Below are positions 1-7,733 of a DNA stretch of 53,520 bases, piece after piece. A program made the position numbers and the translations under genes. How positions within the stretch are numbered: the stretch's first letter is position 1; each line of letters opens with the position of its first letter. This DNA is from Flavobacteriaceae bacterium UBA7684 (GTDB taxonomy: Bacteria > Bacteroidota > Bacteroidia > Flavobacteriales > Flavobacteriaceae), in assembly GCA_002482885.1 (NCBI GenBank), contig DLGW01000008.1:1-53520 (forward strand), given 5' to 3'. The notes under the pieces were generated by a model, which made no database searches, had not been told where the DNA came from, and saw nothing but the letters and a program-made list of their open reading frames with translations.

Positions 1-74
1 GGATTTTCAAATCCTAGATCGATAATCGCACGAAGTAGCGATTCACTCAATCCTAATTGTTCAAATTTATTCAT
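1..74 (-). CDS. DEAD/DEAH-box RNA helicase, N-terminal fragment (runs off the window)
   Basis: Only the first 24 codons lie in the window. They read M-N-K-F-E-Q-L-G-L-S-E-S-L-L-R-A-I followed by I-D-L-G-F-E-N, which is the Q-motif region typical of DEAD-box RNA helicases (F..LGLS..LL.AI...GFE.P). These enzymes unwind RNA in ATP-dependent steps during ribosome assembly or cold adaptation. The ATG is at 72-74 on the minus strand, about 20 bases downstream of a good Bacteroidota -7 box. The helicase core is outside the window, so the exact subfamily cannot be judged. Confidence 0.75.
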   Translation of the reverse strand, partial: MNKFEQLGLSESLLRAIIDLGFEN

Positions 75-94
75 AAAATGTTTTAAAATAGCCG

Positions 95-102
95 CAAAGG
101 TA
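95..102 (-). promoter_or_regulatory. -7 box for the DEAD-box helicase gene
   Basis: The minus strand reads TACCTTTGCGGC here, an exact match to the Bacteroidota -7 consensus TAnnTTTG with the frequent trailing GC. It lies 20 bases ahead of the helicase ATG. A TTG occurs 14 bases upstream on the same strand, closer than the usual -33 spacing, so the -33 element is unclear. Confidence 0.5.
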
Positions 103-204
103 GATTAATAAAGTCACAATAACTAATGTGTTGTTTATTAACTATTTAATTAGAAGATTCTATGATTAAAAAAATTAAAGATTGATGATTTTTGATTCAA
201 TCAA

Positions 205-597
205 CTATTTATTCTCCTCCTTAACCGCAATTGCAGAAATTTCTACATTCACATCTTTAGGTAAACGAGCTACTTGAACGGTTTCGCGGGCAGGAGCCAT
301 TTCATCTTTAAAATATCCGCCGTAAACCGCATTGATTTTACCAAAATCATTCATGTTACTAATAAAAATGGTGCATTTTACCACATTGTCAAAAGTCATC
401 CCAGCAGCTTCTAAAATGGCTTTTAGGTTTTCCATTACACGGGTAGTTTCTATCGTAATATCCTGAGTTTCTATAGCACCCGTTTGCGGATGAATGGCAA
501 TTTGTCCCGAAGTATATAAAGTATCGTTGATTAAAACCGCTTGACTATAAGGCCCAATAGGAGCAGGAGCATTCGGAGTAAATAAAATCGTTTTCAT
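205..597 (-). CDS. RidA family reactive enamine/imine deaminase
   Basis: This encodes about 130 residues, the normal size for the RidA/YjgF/YER057c family, which hydrolyses reactive 2-aminoacrylate-type enamines released by PLP enzymes. Visible family marks are P-N-A-P-A-P-I-G-P-Y-S-Q-A near the N-terminus, Y-T-S-G-Q-I-A, and the C-terminal V-E-I-S-A-I-A-V strand after R-L-P-K-D. The frame stays open for eight codons upstream, but the start at M-K-T-I-L-F is preferred because it matches the family's usual N-terminus. The gene lies tail-first behind the helicase gene and is divergent from the rhodanese gene. The subgroup and preferred substrate cannot be read from sequence alone. Confidence 0.9.
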   Translation of the reverse strand: MKTILFTPNAPAPIGPYSQAVLINDTLYTSGQIAIHPQTGAIETQDITIETTRVMENLKAILEAAGMTFDNVVKCTIFISNMNDFGKINAVYGGYFKDEMAPARETVQVARLPKDVNVEISAIAVKEENK

Positions 598-653
598 AAT
601 AAGGTGTGTTTTGATTAACAATGATACTAAAACAAACTAAAATTTCACAATCT

Positions 654-661
654 TAGTTTTG
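654..661 (+). promoter_or_regulatory. Candidate -7 box upstream of the rhodanese gene
   Basis: TAGTTTTG matches TAnnTTTG and lies 45 bases ahead of the rhodanese ATG in the 109-base divergent spacer. No convincing TTG/TTTG -33 element is seen at the right distance, so this is a motif-only call. Confidence 0.35.
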
Positions 662-706
662 TATGTTAAGTAAAGGAAACCTATTTTTGAAAAAAATTAA
701 TAAATC

Positions 707-1015
707 ATGAATCTATTACAAGACGATTGGGCAGAAGAATTAAAGGCAGACCCTAATGCCATTATTTTAGATGTAAGAACCGAAGAAGAATATAACGAAG
801 CGCACATCCCTAATTCTATATTACTAGATTATTATCGAGGACAAGATTTTATAGACGATTTAAATGAGCTAGACCGCGATAAAAGTTACTACGTATATTG
901 CCGAACAGGAAATCGAAGCGGACAAACCTGTGCCATCATGAATCAATTAGGTTTTGAAAATGCTTATAATTTGGTGGGCGGAATCGAACAATGGGAAGGC
1001 GAAATTGAATCTTAA
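707..1015 (+). CDS. Single-domain rhodanese-like sulfurtransferase
   Basis: A 102-residue protein made of one rhodanese domain. L-D-V-R-T-E-E-E-Y-N-E-A-H-I-P at residues 21-35 is the CH2A-type motif. The active-site loop C65-R-T-G-N-R-S carries the cysteine that would hold a persulfide. The end G-G-I-E-Q-W-E-G is also typical. There is no signal peptide, so it should act in the cytoplasm, moving sulfane sulfur to an acceptor that cannot be inferred here. It sits 12 bases ahead of a PfkB-family kinase and probably shares its transcript, although no functional link between them is obvious. Confidence 0.9.
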   Translation: MNLLQDDWAEELKADPNAIILDVRTEEEYNEAHIPNSILLDYYRGQDFIDDLNELDRDKSYYVYCRTGNRSGQTCAIMNQLGFENAYNLVGGIEQWEGEIES

Positions 1016-1027
1016 AAAATAAAAAAC

Positions 1028-1951
1028 ATGATTAAACATCAAATAGTTACCCTAACGGTAAATCCATCCATAGATAAAAGTACTTATTTTACAGGTTTAG
1101 AACCCGAGCAAAAAATCCGTTGCGAAAGACCACGCTTTGATGCTGGTGGGGGTGGAATCAACGTTTCAAAAGCCATTAAAAGATTAGGCGGAGATTCTTT
1201 ATGTGTATTCACCACAGGCGGAGTAACCGGAAATTTTTTAAAAGAATTGGTTAAAAAAGAAGGCTTAGATTTTGAAACCATCGAAACCAAAAGTTGGACA
1301 CGCGAAAACTTTATTGCCGTAGATATCGAAACCAATGATCAATATCGATTTGGATTTCCAGGCAATGAAATTACGGCAGTAGAAAATAAAACCATCATCA
1401 ACACCATTAAACACTTAAAAGCTGATTATTTAGTATTAAGCGGCAGTTTAAACGATGGGTTAGACGATGATTACTACGGAAAATTAGTATCGGTAGCCAA
1501 TAAATCAGGAACTAAAGTAATTGTGGACACCTCGGGCGAACCTTTAAAACACGTATTAGAATCAGGAGCCTATTTAGTAAAACCCAACAGTGTAGAATTG
1601 GCTAAAATGGTAGGGGTAGAAAAATTAGCCATAAACGAAGTAGCCGAAGCCGCCCGCGAAATCATCGGGAAAGGCGGTGCGGAAATTTTAGTAGTTTCTT
1701 TAGGGCCAGAAGGTGCGGTAATCGTAACCAAAAATGTATTTGAACACGTAAAAGCTCCAAAAGTAGAAAAAAGAACTACCGTTGGTGCTGGCGACAGTAT
1801 GGTAGGGGCTATGGTTTGGGCATTAGCCTCACACAAAAGCATACCCGAAGTGATTCGTTGGGGAGTAGCTTGTGGTTCTGCTGCCACTATGAACGAAGGC
1901 ACGCAACTTTTTAATTTAAAAGACGCCGAGGCGATTTTTAAAACCTTATAA
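1028..1951 (+). CDS. PfkB-family hexose-phosphate kinase (6-phosphofructokinase II / 1-phosphofructokinase type)
   Basis: A 307-residue ribokinase-fold kinase, close to the length of E. coli PfkB (about 309). Signature 1 is seen as D-A-G-G-G-G-I-N-V-S-K-A-I around residues 38-50. Signature 2 is T-V-G-A-G-D-S-M-V-G-A at 251-261, with D256 the expected catalytic base. These enzymes phosphorylate fructose 6-phosphate, fructose 1-phosphate or tagatose 6-phosphate. The N-terminal T-L-T-V-N-P-S-I-D fits the 1-PFK/PfkB subfamily, but substrate choice cannot be settled. A separate ATP-dependent PfkA is encoded at 31.6 kb, so this is either a second phosphofructokinase or a kinase for another sugar phosphate. 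No sugar transporter lies nearby. Confidence 0.85.
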   Translation: MIKHQIVTLTVNPSIDKSTYFTGLEPEQKIRCERPRFDAGGGGINVSKAIKRLGGDSLCVFTTGGVTGNFLKELVKKEGLDFETIETKSWTRENFIAVDIETNDQYRFGFPGNEITAVENKTIINTIKHLKADYLVLSGSLNDGLDDDYYGKLVSVANKSGTKVIVDTSGEPLKHVLESGAYLVKPNSVELAKMVGVEKLAINEVAEAAREIIGKGGAEILVVSLGPEGAVIVTKNVFEHVKAPKVEKRTTVGAGDSMVGAMVWALASHKSIPEVIRWGVACGSAATMNEGTQLFNLKDAEAIFKTL

Positions 1952-1959
1952 AATATTTA

Positions 1960-2075
1960 GGGCGTTTCGGCTCGCTTACCAGCGAGCCGTCGTTCTGTCG
2001 GCAGTCGCTTAAATCAGTTGCCAAAAATCAGGGCAACTGATTTAGAGCTCCAACAATGCCTCCATAACTAACGCG
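1960..2075 (+). repeat. Intergenic palindromic element, copy 1
   Basis: The spacer between the PfkB-type gene and the M23 gene is filled by one copy of a repeat that starts GGGCGTT and ends CTAACGCG. It holds two perfect hairpins. The first is CGGCTCGCT (1968-1976) with AGCGAGCCG (1981-1989). The second is AAATCAGTTGCC (2011-2022) with GGCAACTGATTT (2032-2043). Between and after them are blocks shared with the other copies (CGTCGTTC, GAGCTCCAACAATGCC). Other copies are at 11933, 51124 and, inverted and cut by the window edge, 53466. Confidence 0.8.
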
Positions 2076-2093
2076 GGTTTAAACGAAATTAAA

Positions 2094-3785
2094 ATGAAAC
2101 ATAGCCTATTACTCTTTTTAATATTCCTACAAACCGCAGTAGCGCAAACTCCAAAATATCCACAAATAGAAGTAGCGCCTTTAGATATTCCATTAGATTT
2201 GTCTGCCACTTTTGGGGAACTCCGTAACAATCATTTTCATTCCGGAATAGATTTTAAAACCCAACAAAAAGAAGGTTTAAACGTTTTTGCTACCGAATCT
2301 GGATTTGTTTCCAGAATTAAAATATCAGTTTTTGGTTACGGAAAAGCCATTTACATCACCCATCCCAACGGATATACTTCCGTTTACGGGCACATTCAAA
2401 AGTTTGCTCCAAAAATAGAGGAGTACATCAAAAAAAAGCAGTACGAAAAAAAATCCTACGAAATAGAATTATTTCCTAAAGCATCAGAACTCCCGATTAC
2501 AGCGGCAGAACTTATTGCTTTTTCCGGAAATTCAGGCAGTTCAGGCGGGCCACATTTACATTTTGAATACCGAGATACTAAAACAGAATTCACGATTAAT
2601 CCATTTTATTTTGGATTAGACAAAAAGGTAGCCGATACCAAAGCTCCGATTGTTAACCAATTAGTGGTGTATCCACAAAATAATGAATCCAGCGTAAATC
2701 AATCGCAACTACCTGTAGAAGTTTTATTAGCTCCTCAAAAAGATGGTTCTTATATCGCCAATTCGGTAACTGCAAAAAATAGCATTGGTTTTGGTTTCAA
2801 TGCTTATGATATCGCGAATGCTAGTTTTAATCAAAATGGATTATATCAGGTGCAAAGTTTTTTAAACGGAGAAAAAGTATTTGAATACACTTTTGATCAA
2901 TTCTCTTTTGATGAAACCAGATACATCAATGCCTTTATCGATTATAAAAGATTCATAGAAAAAGATAATCGCATTCAAAAACTATTTACCGATAACAACA
3001 TCAAATTAAGTTTAATTAAACATCAAAAAAATAACGGGTTAATAGACGTTCAACCCAATTTAAATTACAATTATCGAATAGAAATCAGTGATTTTCACGG
3101 AAATAAAACCACCATTCATGTTCCCATAGCCTACGAAACAGAAGCTTTAAAAATCACCAAACCTACCGAAGCGCCTAAAGGCTATTTGATAAAATCTAAA
3201 ATAGATAATCATTTAGCGTTCGAAAAAGCAACGGTGTATATGCCAGCGAATGCCTTTTATAATGATTTTTATTTACAGGCCGAAGCGACAGATTCTACTT
3301 TTCAGTTGCACAATCCAACCGTGCCCATTCATAAAAATATTACCCTAAGTTTTGATGTTTCTCAATTAAAAGCAGAAAAACTAAAAGGAATATTTATTGC
3401 TGAAAAATCAGGTAAAAAACTGAATTACATCGCTTCTACTTTAAAAAAGAAACAATTATCAGCTAAAATCCGAAATTTTGGAACCTTTCAAATCGCTCAA
3501 GATACCATCGCACCGCAAGTTCAATTAACCTCTTTAAAAGAAGGAGAGCGTTTGGTAGATAAAAAAACAATCACTGTTCAAATTAAAGATGATTTGTCTG
3601 GTATTACTACTTTTAATGGTTATCTAAACGACCAATGGATATTGTTTGAATATGATTTCAAAACCAATACTTTAACCTACGAAGTCAATCCACAAGCCAT
3701 TTTACCCGATAAGAATTTTTTAAAGCTAGTAGTTATCGATAATTTAGGGAATTCTACTACCTTAGAAACTTATTTTTTAAAATAA
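2094..3785 (+). CDS. Secreted M23 family zinc metallopeptidase (LytM domain)
   Basis: A 563-residue protein with a signal peptide ending at about residue 18 (L-Q-T-A-V-A-Q). The M23/LytM domain spans about residues 40-165. Zinc-ligand motifs are H-S-G-I-D (H49, D53) and H-L-H (H154-H156), with H100 in S-V-Y-G-H as the extra active-site histidine. The family cleaves glycyl or cross-link peptide bonds in peptidoglycan. The remaining 400 residues are beta-rich, with an Ig-like region near D-T-I-A-P-Q-V-Q-L, as in other Bacteroidota members. The stop codon directly abuts the TTG start of the following TonB-dependent receptor, so the two are probably translationally coupled envelope genes. Confidence 0.9.
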   Translation: MKHSLLLFLIFLQTAVAQTPKYPQIEVAPLDIPLDLSATFGELRNNHFHSGIDFKTQQKEGLNVFATESGFVSRIKISVFGYGKAIYITHPNGYTSVYGHIQKFAPKIEEYIKKKQYEKKSYEIELFPKASELPITAAELIAFSGNSGSSGGPHLHFEYRDTKTEFTINPFYFGLDKKVADTKAPIVNQLVVYPQNNESSVNQSQLPVEVLLAPQKDGSYIANSVTAKNSIGFGFNAYDIANASFNQNGLYQVQSFLNGEKVFEYTFDQFSFDETRYINAFIDYKRFIEKDNRIQKLFTDNNIKLSLIKHQKNNGLIDVQPNLNYNYRIEISDFHGNKTTIHVPIAYETEALKITKPTEAPKGYLIKSKIDNHLAFEKATVYMPANAFYNDFYLQAEATDSTFQLHNPTVPIHKNITLSFDVSQLKAEKLKGIFIAEKSGKKLNYIASTLKKKQLSAKIRNFGTFQIAQDTIAPQVQLTSLKEGERLVDKKTITVQIKDDLSGITTFNGYLNDQWILFEYDFKTNTLTYEVNPQAILPDKNFLKLVVIDNLGNSTTLETYFLK

Positions 3786-3791
3786 TTGATT

Positions 3792-6251
3792 TTGAAGTTT
3801 TTCTATACTTTTTGCTTATTATGTATTACCCTTTCGGGGTCTGTATGGGCGCAAACCGCACGCATCAAAGGTGTTATTTTAAATGAAGAAAATCAACCTT
3901 TGGAAGGCGTTTCTATTACTGCGGATGCTTTAGGAACCATATCCAACGCTAATGGATTTTTTTTATTAAAAGTTCCTGCCAATCAAAAAATTAAAGTAGT
4001 ATTTTCTTTTATAGGCTATAAAAATAGTTCGGTGGTTGTTCAGTTAAGTCCGAATGAAGATTACGAATTTAATCCTGTATTAAATACCCGAACTGAACAA
4101 ATAGGCGAGGTGGTAGTAGTGGCTAATCGTAAAAAAATAGTTGAAGGACTCACCAATGTTACCCCAGCTACTTTGCGATTGATTCCAGGTGCTAATCCAG
4201 GGGTAGAAAACATTTTAAAAACTTTGCCCGGAGTTTATTCCAACAGTGATTTAAGTACGCAATATGCAGTGCGCGGAGGGAATTACGAAGAAAACTTAGT
4301 GTATGTAAACGAAATTGAAGTATATCGTCCGTTTTTAATTCGTTCGGGTCAGCAAGAAGGATTGAGTTTTACCAATACCGATTTGGTACAAAATATTGAT
4401 TTTTCAGCGGGCGGATTTCAGGCCAAGTATGGCGATAAATTATCTTCGGTGTTAGATATCGCTTATAAGAATCCTAAAAAATTCGCAGCCTCTGCCGACG
4501 TCAGCCGTTTGGGAGTTAACGCGGCTGTGGAGCAAGTTTCTAAAAATCAAAAATGGGCATCAGTTACAGGTGCGCGTTATCGAGATAATAGCTTGCTAGT
4601 CAACAGCATGCAAACCCAAGCCAATTACAAACCAGCGTTTACGGATATTCAAACCTTAATCAATTACAAAGCTTCTTTAAAATGGCAATGGAGCTTTTTG
4701 GGGAACATTGCTAATAACAAATATGACTTTCAACCACTCAGCAGAGTAACCCGTTTTGGTACATTAGATGAGCAAAAAACTTTGTATATTTTTTACGAAG
4801 GGCAAGAACGCGATCGTTTTACCACCTATTTTGGAGCGGTAAAATCCAACTATCAAATTTCCGAAAAGTCAGCTTTAAAATTTATTGGTTCTGCCTACCA
4901 TACCGCCGAGGTAGAAACTTTTGATATTTGGGCGTCTTACCGATTAGATGAAGAAACCAATGTGATTGGAAATGAAACCATTGGCGATGTTACTTTTGGC
5001 AAGGCCATAGGTTCCCAATTAACGCATGCCCGAAATTATTTAGACGCTTTGATTTATAATTTTGAGGTGAAAGGAGTTCATGGATTAAAAAAATCTTCTT
5101 TGGATTGGGGTTTAAAATATACCCGTCAGGATATTCGAGACCGCCAAGTGGAATGGGAAGTGATTGACTCGGCAGGATTTGTAATCAATCCAAATTTACC
5201 CGTAAATAATCAGCCTTATGAACCTCATCAAGGACAATTAGATGCGCTAACTTATATTAATGCCAAGAATTTTGTCACCGTTAATAGAATTTCAGGATTC
5301 ACGCAATGGAATAAAAAATGGGAAGCCAATGAAAATCAATTTTGGTTCAATTCTGGGGTTCGTTTTCATCAATGGCAAGTAAATGTAACTGATGGAGAAA
5401 CAGGTAAAAGTCAAATCGTTTTTAGTCCAAGGGCACAGTTTGCGGTAAAACCGAATTGGAAACGCGAAATGATTTTCAGACTTTCCGGAGGATGGTATCA
5501 TCAACCGCCATTTTACCGAGAACTTAGGGATTTACAAGGGATAGTTCAACCCAATGTAAAAGCGCAACAGTCTATTCATACCGTATTAAGTGCAGATTAC
5601 AGTTTTAAAATGTGGGACAGACCTTTTAAAATGGTTTCGGAACTATATTACAAACACATGACCGATGTAAATACGTATTCTATTGATAATGTTAGAATTA
5701 GATATCGAGCCAATAACAATGCCACCGCTTATGCCACCGGAATAGATTTTCGTTTAAACGGAGAATTTGTACCCGGAACCGAATCTTGGTTTAGTTTAGG
5801 AATTTTACAAACCCAAGAAAATCAAGACGATAAAGGGTATATCGCTCGACCAACTGACCAAAGAGTAAAAGTAGGCGTGTTATTTCAGGATTACGTACCT
5901 AATTTTCCGAATTGTAAAGTGTACTTAAATATGGTGTACAGTACGGGTATGCCCGGTGGAGCTCCTTCTGGAGCAGATGTGTATCAATACCAAGGACGTT
6001 TGCCTAGTTACCGCAGAGCTGATGTGGGTTTTGCCTATGTCTTAATCGACGGAACTAAACAAGGTTTACAAAAAGGCTTAAAATACAAGTTTAAAGAATT
6101 AACCATTGGCGGGGAATTGTATAATATTTTTAATATTCAAAATTCCAATACCAATATTTGGGTACGCGACGTAAGCACACAAAGTCAATACGCTATACCG
6201 AATTATATGACTTCTAGGGTGTTGAATTTTAGGGTAACGATGAAGTTGTAA
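3792..6251 (+). CDS. TonB-dependent receptor with N-terminal carboxypeptidase-regulatory-like domain
   Basis: About 819 residues. A signal peptide (K-F-F-Y-T-F-C-L-L-C, ending S-V-W-A-Q) is followed by a CarboxypepD_reg-like domain at about 25-105 (G-V-I-L-N-E-E-N-Q-P-L-E-G-V-S), a plug domain at about 120-225 (L-P-G-V-Y-S-N-S-D and Y-A-V-R-G-G-N-Y-E-E-N), and a long outer-membrane beta-barrel ending in V-T-M-K-L. It would import a ligand across the outer membrane with TonB energy. No SusD partner is adjacent, so the substrate is unknown. No ATG is available: in-frame TTG codons occur at 3786, touching the previous stop, and at 3792. I chose 3792 because it gives a normal M-K-F-F signal peptide. 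The protein should be translated by coupling with the M23 gene. Confidence 0.9.
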   Translation: MKFFYTFCLLCITLSGSVWAQTARIKGVILNEENQPLEGVSITADALGTISNANGFFLLKVPANQKIKVVFSFIGYKNSSVVVQLSPNEDYEFNPVLNTRTEQIGEVVVVANRKKIVEGLTNVTPATLRLIPGANPGVENILKTLPGVYSNSDLSTQYAVRGGNYEENLVYVNEIEVYRPFLIRSGQQEGLSFTNTDLVQNIDFSAGGFQAKYGDKLSSVLDIAYKNPKKFAASADVSRLGVNAAVEQVSKNQKWASVTGARYRDNSLLVNSMQTQANYKPAFTDIQTLINYKASLKWQWSFLGNIANNKYDFQPLSRVTRFGTLDEQKTLYIFYEGQERDRFTTYFGAVKSNYQISEKSALKFIGSAYHTAEVETFDIWASYRLDEETNVIGNETIGDVTFGKAIGSQLTHARNYLDALIYNFEVKGVHGLKKSSLDWGLKYTRQDIRDRQVEWEVIDSAGFVINPNLPVNNQPYEPHQGQLDALTYINAKNFVTVNRISGFTQWNKKWEANENQFWFNSGVRFHQWQVNVTDGETGKSQIVFSPRAQFAVKPNWKREMIFRLSGGWYHQPPFYRELRDLQGIVQPNVKAQQSIHTVLSADYSFKMWDRPFKMVSELYYKHMTDVNTYSIDNVRIRYRANNNATAYATGIDFRLNGEFVPGTESWFSLGILQTQENQDDKGYIARPTDQRVKVGVLFQDYVPNFPNCKVYLNMVYSTGMPGGAPSGADVYQYQGRLPSYRRADVGFAYVLIDGTKQGLQKGLKYKFKELTIGGELYNIFNIQNSNTNIWVRDVSTQSQYAIPNYMTSRVLNFRVTMKL

Positions 6252-6259
6252 AACAAAAA

Positions 6260-6817
6260 TTAAACTTCTTTTTTAGGCATCCATTTAATTTCTTCAACCT
6301 GTAATTCTTGCGCTAGTTTTCGGGAAAGTACAAATAAATAGTCCGACAAACGATTCAAGAATTGAATAATGAGTTCGTCTACGGCCTCCACTTCGTTTAA
6401 GTGAGTAACCATTCTTTCGGCACGTCTGCACACACATCGGGAAATATGGCAGCAAGAAACCGTTGGGTGTCCGCCAGGTAAAATAAAATGAGTCATGGCG
6501 GGTAAACTTTCGTTCAGTCCATCAATTTTTTTTTCGATTCTTTCGATGTCTTGGATTTGAATCGATTGAATTTTTAGCTTATCTTTTTTATCTGATTCGG
6601 TTGCTAATAAAGATCCAATCACAAATAACTGATGCTGAATGTCTAATAAAAAATCCTGATGTTTTTCATTTTCTATGACATCTTTCAATAAGCCCAATTG
6701 AGCATTAAGTTCATCCACTGTTCCGTAAGTTTCCACTTTTAAGTGGTGTTTAGGAACTCGAGTGCCTCCAAATAATGAAGTAGTTCCTTTATCGCCTGTT
6801 TTGGTATATATTTTCAT
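6260..6817 (-). CDS. Cob(I)yrinic acid a,c-diamide adenosyltransferase, PduO type
   Basis: A 185-residue protein that starts M-K-I-Y-T-K-T-G-D-K-G-T-T-S-L-F-G-G, the ATP-binding N-terminus of PduO-type corrinoid adenosyltransferases. The later R-C-V-C-R-R-A-E-R-M motif holds conserved arginines of this helical-bundle family. It converts cob(I)alamin and ATP to adenosylcobalamin in the cytoplasm. No other cobalamin biosynthesis gene is visible in the window, so it most likely serves salvage of imported corrinoid. It converges with the TonB-dependent receptor, leaving only eight bases between them, and starts 18 bases after the methyltransferase gene on the same strand. Confidence 0.92.
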   Translation of the reverse strand: MKIYTKTGDKGTTSLFGGTRVPKHHLKVETYGTVDELNAQLGLLKDVIENEKHQDFLLDIQHQLFVIGSLLATESDKKDKLKIQSIQIQDIERIEKKIDGLNESLPAMTHFILPGGHPTVSCCHISRCVCRRAERMVTHLNEVEAVDELIIQFLNRLSDYLFVLSRKLAQELQVEEIKWMPKKEV

Positions 6818-6835
6818 AGTGGTAAACGAAATAAG

Positions 6836-7729
6836 TTAAACCCGAATGGTAAAATGTTCTTTGTTTTGTTCTGTTCTAAAAAACACTAGCCCCCAGTAAA
6901 AAGTATCAATAGTTACCGTTACTTTGGGGTGATTTATAATCGTTTCCCAAGCTTTTTCCATGTCTTTAGACCAATGTATATCATCAAAAATCCAAACAGA
7001 CTCATTCGTTGCGGTATCTAATAAAGATTCAAAATAAAGCAGAGTAGCTTCGTAAGAATGGTTGCCGTCGAAGAATATGAAGTCATATTCAGCTCTGGGC
7101 TCTGGGCTCTGGGCTTTGGGTATTGGGTTTTGGGTGTTAGGTTTTGGCTCATTGCTCACTGCAGTTAGCTCACTGCCGATTGCCGATTGCCGATTGCTGT
7201 ATGACTTTTGACTTTCGACTTTTGACTTTCGACTCTCCAAAAAATCTTCAAACCTAGAAATCACCAATTCGACATTTTTAAAAGCAAATTTGTAAAAATT
7301 GTTTTGGGCAATTTTAGCGGTTTCGGGGCAACCTTCTACGGTAATGATTTTTGCTTTTGGGTTGCCTAAAGATAGGGCAGCGGTGGCTAATCCTAAACTG
7401 GTTCCGATTTCTAAAATGTTTTCGGGTTGAAAATATTTAATCACTTTAAACAAAAGTTCCGCCCGTTTTTGGGTAATCCCCGATGTTTTGGCAATCTGGT
7501 AAACAGGTCTGGAATTACTTTTAAATACTTTGGAACCTGCTCCGAAATCGGTAATGGTAATGATTTTTTTGTTTTTTAAAACAGTGTGTCGGTATTGTCT
7601 TAAAGTTCGGAATTCGTAGTGCCTTTTGTTTTTATAAAAACATTGGGTTACCAATTTAAAAACGAACGGGGAATGTACCCCGTGTTCGTTTGTAGATTGC
7701 CATAAAAATTTAAGATAAGCTAATACCAT
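6836..7729 (-). CDS. Class I SAM-dependent O-methyltransferase-like protein with an in-frame repeat insertion
   Basis: A 297-residue protein with a Rossmann methyltransferase core. Motif I is I-L-E-I-G-T-S-L-G-L-A-T at 105-116 and the acidic SAM-binding strand is I-I-T-V-E-G at 128-133. The post-motif region is Y-D-F-I-F-F-D-G-N-H at 215-224, followed by V-W-I-F-D-D-I-H-W. The pattern resembles O-methyltransferase family 3, but the substrate is unknown. Residues about 165-213, between the fourth core helix and the Y-D-F-I-F-F-D-G strand, are encoded by degenerate short tandem repeats (7091-7236) and form a polar, Pro/Ser-rich, probably disordered loop. Removing them would leave a protein of normal family length. 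It follows pheT by four bases and may be in the same operon. Confidence 0.85.
   Translation of the reverse strand: MVLAYLKFLWQSTNEHGVHSPFVFKLVTQCFYKNKRHYEFRTLRQYRHTVLKNKKIITITDFGAGSKVFKSNSRPVYQIAKTSGITQKRAELLFKVIKYFQPENILEIGTSLGLATAALSLGNPKAKIITVEGCPETAKIAQNNFYKFAFKNVELVISRFEDFLESRKSKVESQKSYSNRQSAIGSELTAVSNEPKPNTQNPIPKAQSPEPRAEYDFIFFDGNHSYEATLLYFESLLDTATNESVWIFDDIHWSKDMEKAWETIINHPKVTVTIDTFYWGLVFFRTEQNKEHFTIRV
7091..7236 (-). repeat. Degenerate 7-8-bp tandem repeats inside the methyltransferase gene
   Basis: On the minus strand this block runs through three different short-repeat arrays: GTCGAAA/GTCAAAA units, then CAATCGG units, then CCCAGAG-type units. It contains no stop codon in the gene's frame and does not shift it. 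Similar degenerate repeats occur in non-coding DNA at 22276-22309 and 51241-51270, so this looks like intergenic repeat DNA that expanded or inserted within a coding loop. Confidence 0.85.
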
Positions 7730-7733
7730 GCTA

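Noticed and set aside
7091..7236. Short repeats considered as a CRISPR array
   Set aside because: The units are 7-8 bases, degenerate and without spacers, and no cas genes are present in the window.
7091..7236. Methyltransferase insertion considered as an intein
   Set aside because: It is only about 49 residues, with no splicing motifs (no Cys/Ser at the junction, no His-Asn end).
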